A model generated the notes under the pieces. It ran no database searches, was not told where the DNA came from, and saw nothing but the letters and a program-made list of their open reading frames with translations. A stretch of DNA of 64,000 nt from Tolypocladium sp. Sup5 PDA-1 (taxonomy: Eukaryota > Ascomycota > Sordariomycetes > Hypocreales > Ophiocordycipitaceae). The stretch lies in the NCBI GenBank assembly GCA_000750105.3, contig JPHH03000037.1, positions 186,001 through 250,000 of the forward strand, written 5' to 3'. Shown here in pieces: positions 33,601 through 43,156 of the stretch (the stretch's first letter is position 1; every line of letters starts with the position of its first letter). The position numbers and the translations under genes were made by a program.

Positions 33601-35507
33601 GAAGCGACACCGTCCTTTCTTGAGTCCCAGATGCATTGCGGCTGCGTAACGGCCCCCTTGATCTTGACCGGATTGGTTGTGGAGCCAGCTGGCTGATTCA
33701 CATCGACCTTGTGATTCAGCTGCATCGTAAACAGGTCGCCGCGAGCGGTAACAGCCGCAATGGTTTCACCGCCCGATGTGATGTAGCGGATATCTCTCCG
33801 TCCGGGATCGTATCTGTTCGAGAAGGAGCTTGCTGCTAGGCTCTGGTTCGTGAAGACGTCAGGAAATGGGAACTTGATGAGGTTGTACCCGTAGTTGGTG
33901 AAAACCCAAACGGTAAAGTTCGATAACAGGCAAGCTGTCGCTTTGTCGGTGGCCGTTACCATTTCAATCGGCGCCGACAGTAGAGACGCTGCGACCTTTC
34001 GAGGCGTCTGCTGCACATCGAGCGATCTGGAATCGGCATCCATAAGCGCGAGCTGGCCGACATTTCGGCCCCAGCAGTATAGGGACGAGCCAGTATGGGC
34101 GACGGAGTGTATGGTAGACGCAGCAACTCCTTGGACAACCTCCTTTTTCAGGGAGCCAAAGACTTGGCGTGGCGTCAAGCTCATAGGCTCTTCAACAGAT
34201 CTCGTAGGAGGTGGAAGAACGAAGCCAAGCTGCGAGTCGGAGTTGAGTCCCCACGTCCAAAGTTCGCCGTTCCCGGCCACGGCCATGGAGTGATTCTGCC
34301 CGAGCGCGACTTGCCGTATCCTGCGATCCGCAAAAGGGCCTTCCACGGGCACAAACTTGAATTGAGTGTTCTCGTCGCCGAGCCCAAGTCTCCCGCCCCT
34401 TCCAACACCACACACGTAAAGGTTCGACACAGGATCCTTGGTCACAACAGCCGTGTGAAGTTTCGACATGACGACGTCTTGAATGATCAGCGGCCGGTTG
34501 CGGATCAAGGATGGAATCCCGTCAAGGTCTGGCAGCGAGGGGGGCGACTCCAGGTCTTGGTTGGCAAGATACGACTCGTGGAAGCGATGCAAGAGCTCAT
34601 CGGGCCGTTGGAGCAGGATACGCTCCGGAAACTGGCGGTCATCACCATCGCCAACCCCGAGCGACAGGTTCTTGTTGCTTCCAAACACGTAGAGCTCGTC
34701 ACCTTCAGCCGGGTGCCCATAGCCGTGAGAAATGCCGGCAGCGCTGCGATTTAGTCAGACCCACGTTGCACAAAGAAGTTGAGTACAAATAGAGATATGC
34801 GTGTGTGCAAGTAGTAAAACTCGAGAAGTGTGTGGGACCACTTACACCTGGGCGACATCGTCTTCACTATACCCGCTGTCGGACTCGCCGTCGGAGTGCC
34901 CCGATTCTTGGTTTCTTCTTAGCGTCCTCGTAGCGATAGTTGAGTTGTAGACGTCGAAGGGGCTGTTTCCTTCGTGGTCCTTGGTCTTTATAAGCTGGCC
35001 GACCTTGCCGACCGAGGACAGCGTATGGCTCGTCAAATCACCGCGCTCTCTGGCCAAGAGCATTCGTGCGATGGAAATATTTCCAGAATACAGAGACCGA
35101 TGGAGGGCATTCCAGCCACTCTCCGGGTCCTGAGCGTAGAGATCGACGGACGGATGCTCGATGAGGGCCTGAACAAATTCTCGGGCGTTGGGGTCGGTCG
35201 ACGACGCAGCGCGCAATAGGACAGTCAGGCCCGCATGATCCCGGCTGTTGATTTCACTTCGGCCCAGGCCAGGGCCACCGTCCCTCAACTTTCCATAGCC
35301 CGGCGTGTATCCTGACGCTCTGCGCGACTTGCTGACGATTCGCGGCGATGCCACCATCCCGCTGGGGCTGGCACCGAGATATCCTCCACCAGCCCCTATT
35401 GCAGGGCTCTTGGATGCGGCATGCGTGTTGGGACCAGCCGCAGCCAGTAGACGTCGAAATCTGTCGACATCGTTTTCCCAGTAATATTTCCACAGCAGGT
35501 GACTCAT
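30669..35507 (-). CDS. Ankyrin-RCC1-BTB protein resembling IBTK
   Basis: Two exons on the minus strand, 34846-35507 and 30669-34743, give 1578 residues; the donor is the inner GTAAGT, as only this keeps frame. I took the ATG at 35507 (MSHLLWKYYW); upstream in-frame sequence has no ATG. Order of domains: ankyrin-type repeats near residues 90-190 (GLTVLLRAASS, GWNALHRSLYSGNISIARMLL), RCC1 repeats from about 240 to 620 (VCGVGRGGRLGLGDENTQF, LGQNHSMAVAGNGELWTWG), a first BTB around 760-830 (IRIPVHGWLLAGRSSALREA) and a second around 900-1000 (DDGDIVVQLDGSDITVHSQL), then a long disordered tail ending in a Lys/Arg/Gly-rich stretch. This architecture is that of inhibitor of Bruton tyrosine kinase (IBTK) proteins, CUL3 substrate adaptors in animals; fission yeast has related BTB proteins. 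A CUL3 adaptor role is inference from architecture. Confidence 0.88.
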
Positions 35508-37366
35508 GGGCAGGCGCGGCGACTCTCCTGGCGCTTGAAACGGCACCTCGCTGTGAGTCTCGGCGGATCACGGCTTATTTAAAGGTGCGATTTGTAGCGC
35601 CGGAGTGCCCAAGGGTGGGGAGGAGCACACGGCGGCTTCGTTGCGAGGCTCTCGATGGGCAGCGATGGGCAGCGATGGGATGCAATGGGATGCGATGGGA
35701 TGCGACTCGGCGTGTTCGAACGGGTACGGCAACGGACTCGGAGGATGGGGCGATCCAAGGCGGACGCGCGAGCGGGCGATTTCGAAGGCGTTTTATACGA
35801 TAACGCGCAGTGACGGGGGAGTGCGCAACGAGGTAGTAACAAGACTCTGGACGGCTTGATTGGTTCGAGTAAAGTTGGATGTTGACGAAGAAAACGACGC
35901 GGGATCTGCTTTCCGTCGCGGCCGATCGAGGATGTGCGTACTGCGAAATGCGCGTCAGCAAGCTTGTACTGTAGCGGGGTACGACGTCTTGGGCCGCAGC
36001 CTGCAGGTCAGACATGTACCTCCACTGAACCTTGACATGTGCAGTGGTATAGGACTATTATCACTTCGGCCCCACCGGCTAGAAACCTGAAGCATTCTGA
36101 GACGGGCCATCATGAGCCAATGGCGGGGCCATCTACCGACTTGTGCTGAAGTGTAGGGCAAATAGGGCTTGTGCTGCCGCTGGACTCGATGGTCACAGGG
36201 CTAGACACATGGCTCTGGGGAGCGCCTCTAATTTGCCAGCGAGGGCGCGGGGCGGGAATGACGGCAGGTTGCAGGCTCCCATCCCCTCATCAGGGAAGCG
36301 AAGTCGAGACTTGGAGACACAAGAGACAGACGTAGCTATGTAGTACTCCGTATGCACGAAGTACAACTCCAGGAACACGCAACACGTGGAGGAGCCATGG
36401 ACGCAGGGGAGCACAAGCATGGACAGTGGCGTCTCGTCACGGACTCACGATGCTGCCCCGCGATGCGCTGCAAACTCCCCCGCGTCGAGGTGCCCCGCAT
36501 GCGAGATGCCATTGCGTCGAATCGGCAGCCCTGACTGCCCTTGTTACTATTAGTAGCAAGTTACGTACAAAATAGGCCTATGGTGGCAGTTGTATTGTCC
36601 GCTCCAACGGCCGGGCGAAGTCGGCGCCTGCTCTATGGAAGTGGGATTTCAGTACGGACTACGGACTACGGACTATGATACGGACTACTATACCGGGGAC
36701 GTTACCAAGCTTCATCGTCAACTCTCCTTACACCTCGCCCATTGCCAGCGCCGGTCCGCGTGTGGCTATTAGCCAAGCCATGTTTTGAGGCTCTGGGGAA
36801 GTAACGGAAGTTGCACCTCAAGAGGAACGGCCATGGATCAATACGGAGTATCGCGCCGACGTACGGTAAGATACCAGTGCGTGCTTGTCCGTAAATCCAG
36901 TGTAAGGTAGTCGCCCTTGGGTCTCGTTTGTTCACCGTACCTAGTCGAAAAGTCCTCAAACAGAGCATTGTACATAGTGCACCCTGCAAGGCTGCAGGCG
37001 CTGTGATCTACACCAGGCCTAGTCCGTAGTAAAAGCTCTGGCAGCAGATCGTCACTGTGACATGCTGGACGGAAGCCGTTGAAAGGGGCCGCTCGTGTGC
37101 CTGAACCAGCACCCATGCAAGGGTCCCGCGGGCAACCGGTGTGGAGAGCGGCTTCCCATTCGCTTATCCCCGGCCGAGGGACGACCACTCCACAGAATTT
37201 CCCTCTTTGTCCCGAATTGAGGGCCAATTCTCCATCTGCATCACCGGCATCGCTCTCTTGTCCTCCGCCGTCGCACGACACCTCCCTCCTCCTCCCTCTG
37301 CCATACGCTCCTGCGGCTCTCGTCAACACCGTCCGTCGCCAATCCAGCCCGATCCAGCCGCCCATC
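35508..37366. promoter_or_regulatory. Divergent region, IBTK-like gene / mitochondrial carrier
   Basis: About 1.86 kb between divergent starts with no supportable gene. It contains a 10-bp tandem repeat at 35653-35706, a TACGGAC heptamer repeat near 36653-36676, and TACGGAGTA-type motifs at 36343-36352 and 36842-36850. A C-rich leader precedes the carrier ATG. Confidence 0.5.
35653..35706. repeat. 10-bp minisatellite, five copies
   Basis: Five head-to-tail decamers: CGATGGGCAG twice, CGATGGGATG, CAATGGGATG, CGATGGGATG, then a partial CGAC. It lies about 150 bp upstream of the IBTK-like start codon, so it is in its promoter or 5' leader. Confidence 0.9.
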
Positions 37367-38619
37367 ATGTCGGAGGAGAAGCCCCTTCCCTTCCAGTACC
37401 AGTTCGCCGCAGGTGCGTGCCCCATGGCATCATGTCTGCCTCTATCCATGTCCCGAAGCTCGTGCGCTAACACTGTCCAGGCGCAATTGCCGGCGTCTCG
37501 GAGGTATGACCCACGCTGTCGCGTGCCAGAGTCTATCCTGCCTTGCTAACAATTCTGTTCGTACTAGATCCTGGTCATGTAAGTCGTTCCGAGAACCGCC
37601 TTGCCGTGCGAGCCCCTACTGACTGCCCCTCTGCTCAGGTACCCGTTGGACGTTGTCAAGACCCGAGTGTACGCTTTCCCTCGCGACCGAACCACGACAT
37701 GAGACGCTAATTGGCATAGCCAACTGCAAACTGGAAAGGCCACCGGCGCCGAGTCGTACAATGGCATGCTCGACTGCTTCCGCAAGATTATCAAGAACGA
37801 GGGGTACTGCTTCGCCGACAGTCCTGCCGCCCCGCGAGACGTCAAGCTCACCAGATGCCAGGTTCTCCCGACTCTACCGCGGCATCTCTGCCCCCATCCT
37901 CATGGAGGCCCCCAAGCGAGCCACTAAGTTCGCTGCCAACGATGAGTGGGGCAAGGTCTACCGCAAGATGTTCGGCGCGCCTCAGATGACCCAATCTCTG
38001 TCCGTTCTGACTGGCGCAACCGCCGGTGCCACCGAGTCTTTCGTCGTCGTTCCGTTCGAGCTTGTCAAGATCCGTCTGCAGGACAAGGCCTCTGCCGGAA
38101 AGTACAATGGCATGATTGATTGTGTCGTCAAGACGGTCCGGAACGAAGGCCTTTTGGCCATGTACCAGGGACTGGAGAGCACCATGTGGCGGCACATTCT
38201 GTGGAACGCTGGTTACTTTGGATGCATCTTCCAGGTTCGGCAACTGATGCCCAAGGCCGACAACAAGCGCGGTCAAATGGTCAACGACCTCATCTCGGGC
38301 TCAATCGGCGGAACGGTCGGTACCATGGTGAACACCCCCATGGATGTTGTCAAGAGTCGTATCCAGAACACGCCTAGGGTCCCCGGTCAAACCCCCAAGT
38401 ACAACTGGGCATGGTCTTCGGTCTTCACTGTGCTCAAGGAGGAGGGTGCTGGCGCTCTGTACAAGGGTTTCTTGCCAAAGGTAAGTGCGCCCCCATGCTG
38501 TCCACGGCGCGCTAGTGGTTACTCACATGCCTTAGGTGCTCCGACTCGGCCCCGGAGGAGGTATTCTTCTCGTGGTCTTCACTACTGTCATGGATACCTT
38601 CCGCAGTTGGCAAAAGTAG
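37367..38619 (+). CDS. ODC1: Mitochondrial 2-oxodicarboxylate carrier (Odc1/Odc2-like)
   Basis: Seven exons: 37367-37412, 37481-37503, 37568-37578, 37639-37668, 37720-37803, 37862-38480 and 38536-38619, giving 298 residues. The three carrier signatures are present: YPLDVVKTR (joined across exons 3 and 4), PFELVKIR and PMDVVKSR, each with its downstream EG box (IIKNEG, VRNEGLLAMYQG, EEGAGALYKG). The segment RGISAPILMEAPKRATKFA is characteristic of oxodicarboxylate carriers, which exchange 2-oxoadipate and 2-oxoglutarate across the inner membrane and so link lysine metabolism to mitochondria. All introns in the 5' third are 51-68 bp, and exon 3 is just 11 nt. The last exon (VLRLGPGGGILLVVFTTVMD) makes transmembrane helix six. 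Confidence 0.93.
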
Positions 38620-40123
38620 AGCGTTTCTTGGCCACATCGATACAATCGCCCGAAGAACAGTCCCTGGGGGGGCACTCACAGCGTAGATTGGTGTTTTAGA
38701 GACGATAAATGATGCTGGATGTTCTGCATATAGACCGGTTCTTATAAGAAATGCACGAGCAAAGAATTCAAGATGGGCGTTTGCGTCGCCTTGCTGGAGA
38801 GTGAATTCGTCCCTTCACCTTGAGTTGTCCCATCCTGAATCCTTGGACTTGCGTCGCCGCCGAGACTTCAAAGGTATTCGTCTGAAAGACACTAGACGGT
38901 GCCCAGCTCGCCATCTCGCGATTGTGAAGTCTTAACCTGTCTGGCGCATCATCCCATAGTTGAGATCCTAATTCCCCTATCGTCTTGCTCCCTAGAAAGT
39001 CTTGAGATTATCCGCCTCTTGTCATTATCCGTCTTTGATTCACTTCTCTTGAGCGAGTCTCTCTGTTCTCAACGTTTCGCATTTGCAACTCCAACCTCTT
39101 ACTCTCTTTTCTCTCAACCTTTCTCACTTGCAACTCGGACTTCGAGCCACGAATGACCTCCTGCTCCCTCTTTTCTCAACCTTCCGCATTTGCAACTCAA
39201 ACCTCGAGCCCCATTCTCTCACCAGTTACTCTCTTTCTCAACCTCTCGCATTTGCAGCTCGGACTTCGAGGCCACCAATTCTCCAACCTCTGGTCACATT
39301 TTCAACTCAGACTTCCGGCACACTAATGCTCGAATCTGTTGCTCTCTTTGAGTTCCTCACTTCTGCAACTCTGCTTGGACTTACCTCCGGCACCCCGCCT
39401 TCTGCTCCAGTCTCTGGAGGACTCCAGCGTATGCAGTACCTTTCTCGAATCTCTCTTCTCTCAACCCTTCTCTCAACCTCTCGCATTTGCAACTCAGGCT
39501 TTGAGCGCACTAATGCTCAAACCTCTCGCTCTCTTTCAATTCGTCACTTCTGCAACTCTGTTTGAACTCACCTCTGTCGCCTCCCCTTCTACTCCGCGCT
39601 CTGGATTTCAGCGTATGCAACTCCTCTCTTTCTCACCTACATTCCCATATGCCTCCACTTCCAATTCAGCATACACACCGCCATTCAACTTGCCTCGTTC
39701 TCTGATTCCTTCCATTCTCCCAGGCATTGGGCGAGGCACAATTCTCTCATCTTTTTTCTCTGTTGCTGGCATTCATCTTACTCACATTTGCTACTTCAAC
39801 TCCCAAACACAGCTTCGTTCTCGCAAATCCCTCTGCCGTGCGCTCATGATTGTGAGGTATAAATCATCTTTCTACATTACCAATTTTCTTCCGTTTCTCT
39901 CTCCTTCTTCAGCCTCCCTCTCCTCCTTCGGTTTCCCTCTCCTCCTTTTCTCTCTCTTCCGTCTCCTCTCACCCATCATCGCTACACGCCATCATAACTC
40001 AGTCCCTTCATGGTCAACTGCCTGCTGCATTTATCTCACCTCTCTATAGCGAGAATCCCAACAGTCTCTTCCATGCCACTGTGTCACTTTTATTAAGTCT
40101 CTCCGAACTAGTCATCTTCCACA
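38620..40123. other. Intergenic region containing a degenerate repeat field
   Basis: About 1.5 kb before the orphan gene. The first 350 bp hold the carrier 3' end. The stretch from about 39080 to 39625 is the repeat field described separately. From 39880 to 40120 the plus strand is strongly pyrimidine-rich (CTCTCCTCCTT-like runs), as expected of a fungal promoter and leader. Confidence 0.55.
39080..39625 (+). repeat. Degenerate tandem repeat field, about 61-bp units within about 185-bp higher-order units
   Basis: Units begin CTCAACCT, continue CGCATTTGCAACTC, then GGACTTCGAG or AAACCTCGAG. Successive starts near 39117, 39178 and 39239 are about 61 bp apart. A longer period is visible from CACTAATGCTC at 39321 and again at 39508 (187 bp), and from AGCGTATGCA at 39427 and 39610 (183 bp). 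Copies differ by substitutions and small indels. Translation gives Ser/Thr/Leu-rich nonsense without a start, so I do not call it coding. Confidence 0.8.
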
Positions 40124-43100
40124 ATGGATGAGCTGGAGGAGGACATGGGCCAATGGCACCTCAACTCTTCGAGTTCGAGCTCCAGAGACCCAGGTTCTGA
40201 CAGTCCCGTTCAATCCGATGCTGAGTCTCAGCCCCTCGGGGCTCCTCCACATGCTGCTTTCCAAGGACCTTCGAATCAGCCCTCACGAGGATCAACTCCT
40301 AACGCAAGTTCCGAACATCACAATGCCCCTTCTGAGTCTGCGACTGGTTCTACTGGCAGACAGGCCTCGGGAGATCCACTAGACATGGATTCTTTGGAGT
40401 ACGATGAAGTTGAGATGGAGGGCATGGAGATTGACGAGGATGACGAAGAAGAGGAAGACAGAAGCTCTGTCGATCTTGATGACGCCGACTCGGATGCTGG
40501 TGTCGATCTTGATGACGCCGACTCGGATGCTGGTGTAGCAGACACCTTCTCTGGTAATTGCATCGAAACATGCCGGCCCAAATGGGTGACTGTCCACGAA
40601 AAGGCGCAGCACCGCAAGCAGCTGTTGAGAGGCGCAAATGCACAGATACGAGAACTCCAACGTCGGAATCAAAAGCAAGTCAGAGAGATCAGACGTCTCC
40701 AAGTGCAGATTCAGGCACTGAGGCTCGGGTCCAGCCAGCGACGAACCAAGGTCGTAAGTGTTTCAGCGCTATCCAAAGCCGTATGGAAATCAGCTAACTA
40801 AACTCGAAAGACATGGCCTGGAGTTCTCCGCACTTGGAAAGAACACGGCCCTAGCTCGTTGGGTTCAAAGATCAGCACGTACGAATGCATATATCGTCTG
40901 TCTTGCTTGGAGAGCAACATGAATCCCCACCCACTCAAAGTTCATCCGGGTCTGATCCTGAGAGAGATGACTCTAGGAGAGGAGATGGAACATATGGGCG
41001 ACCCATCGGAAGCCAGCTCGGAACCATGCCGCTCAGTCGACCTGCCTTCTCATATACAGGTTCGCATTCTGCACTATGCGCTATGCTTTCCTGGGGGTGT
41101 CGTGCGTAAGTGATATCATCGGCCCCTTCTAGGACTAACCGTTGGGCTAATACTCTATAACAGACGCCATATCCCGACTTGACCCTTTTTCCGAGCCTTC
41201 GGCCCCGCCGGCTCAAGGCGAATTCCGTCTCCTGCATCGATTCCACGTCGGGGATTCATCAGTAAGCCTGACCTGCGCGACGATGCCGAACGTTTTGCTC
41301 GCACCGCTTCTTGTATCCAAGGCCTGGAGCTTCTGGGGAGCTCATTTTTTCTACTCTGAAAACACCTTTGCTTTCAGTTCCCTGGGTGAGTTGGGCCGCT
41401 TCTGCGAGGGGATTGTAAGTCCGAGCCTTGACTTGTTGTGATGCTCTTCTCAGACTAACTCGCCCAGGGTCCGAGGCTGCAGCGAGTGCAGCACATCTCC
41501 CTTTTGTTCTGTGGGAGCCAGTTCCTCACATACCAGAAGAACACAAGGGGCAAGTATGTTTCTCGACGGACGCAGCCATTGATGTGGCTTCCAGAGGCAA
41601 AACGGCTCAAGACAATCACGGTGTTTTTGCAGGAGAGCTCGAAGATGAGGCGCCCTCACGAGACTCGAGGGGCCATACGATACCTGACAGAAAAGACTCG
41701 CGTCCAGCCGAACTACCGACCGTTCAGGAACCTTCGCACCTTGCAGGGGCTGGACTACTTTCATTGTTTACGTGGGATGGACTCAATTGATTTTTTCGAC
41801 TACGACAAGTGGCTAACGTCCAAGGAAAAGGCTCTCGTCCGGGACTCTACGTTTTCGCTCGATATTCTGACGACTGTTCGATTACCCAAGGCGGAAGTGG
41901 ATCTCAACGAATCGAGGCTCAGAAACCTTGCACCGTTGATCCGACGCTATGACGCCCCAGAGGAGGTTTGGCGAAGCCTGCAGGCAGTATGCCAGGAATA
42001 TTGTCGAAGCAGCCGACCTGTTCAAGGACTCGCGTCTTCTCCCGGTTCCTCTGATGACGGGTCGTGCGCGGGGGCCCCTATTGCCATCGAGGAAAGCGAA
42101 TCGGACGAAGAAACTACGGACAATGAGTCCGACTCAGAATCTGATTCAGATTCCTGTTCTGTTTCTACTTCTGACTCGAGCTCGGGGCCTGACCCTGGTT
42201 CAGACAGCTCCGACTCTGGGAGCTTTTCTCACTCGGGTGACGGACTCCAGGACTCTGAACGGCGTCGCACTGCATTGAATACGCCCGAATCTGAGTCGGA
42301 GCCAGGCTCAACCCCGGAACCGGAATCGACTAGCGACTCTGACGCTGGCTCCGACGCCGAGTCTGATGCGGATTCGGATTCGGACGCGGACGACCCCGGC
42401 ACCAGCAATGCCACTCTTGGTGTCAGCTTCGACTTCGACAACAGTGGCATTGATTTCAACGATTCGGGCTCAGAGGACAGAACGACTCACAGCACCTCGG
42501 AAGTTATCGATCTCACGTCTGACGATGACGATGAAGACGGAAGCGCAGCTGCGTCTTCCTGTGGTACGAGCCAGACACTGCTAGGTACAGGTCGTGAACG
42601 CAATGAGCAACATGAACCACGCGAGGGTCCAGACAGACAGTCTGACCAAGCCTCTGACGATTCTGCTGAAAGCTCCTTGTTCGTTCATGACGACCAGGAC
42701 GACCAGGACGTTGTTATGCTTGACGGCCCTCCTCCGGCCCAGAGAGAGGCCGGGTCATCGGTCACGCCACTGTATCGTGCACTCGGAAGACTAACTACCG
42801 GTTCAATCAGTGGCTGGAGCACTGGCATGAGCGCAGTATCGGGAGACAGACCAAGACACGAAGCCAGCCTATTTGCTAGCCCGACGCCATACCAGGCCAT
42901 TGTCGGCCGTACCCCAAGCATGAGTGGCAGTGGCGGTCAGAGCAACCGTGGCATGTCGTCAACAGCGAGCGCGAGCGGCAACTTTGTCGACTTGACGGAT
43001 GATGGCGATGAGGGCCGGGGGAGCACGATGGGTCTTCCATCATCGAGAGGTACGGCACAGGCACGCAAGCGTTCGCACGACGGTGCCGGCGGCCAGCCAG

Positions 43101-43156
43101 GCCAGCAATCACCAAAGCGCCCGCGAAGTTCCCAATCTCGGGGGACCACTTCGTAG
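40124..43156 (+). CDS. Orphan acidic protein: coiled coil, F-box-like region and SUMO-interaction-like motifs
   Basis: Four exons, 40124-40753, 40811-41105, 41164-41414 and 41468-43156, give 954 residues. Residues 1-140 are acidic and Ser-rich; 150-200 form a basic coiled coil (KQLLRGANAQIRELQRRNQ). From about 260 comes a globular region with LPSHIQVRILHYALCFPGG, LLVSKAWSFWG and PRLQRVQHISLLF, resembling the F-box-like proteins abundant in Pezizomycotina, where a short helical motif precedes residues describing a conserved Trp-rich core. The last 350 residues are disordered, with long Ser-Asp/Ser-Glu runs and two motifs of SUMO-interaction type, EVIDLTSDDDDED and FVDLTDDGDE, then a basic end with KRSHDGAGG and SPKRPRSS, a possible nuclear-localisation signal. 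I do not recognise a named ortholog. A nuclear SUMO- or ubiquitin-linked role is inference. Confidence 0.7.
40469..40534 (+). repeat. Perfect 33-bp in-frame tandem duplication
   Basis: Two adjacent identical 33-bp copies (40469-40501 and 40502-40534) inside exon 1 of the orphan gene, each encoding VDLDDADSDAG. Identity at all positions suggests a recent duplication. Confidence 0.92.

Noticed and set aside
34095..34754. Plus-strand frame of 219 codons antisense to the IBTK-like gene
   Set aside because: Antisense shadow without domain; the minus frame carries RCC1 repeats.
39080..39625. Repeat field considered as a CRISPR-like array
   Set aside because: Eukaryotic context; units are degenerate and contiguous without unique spacers.
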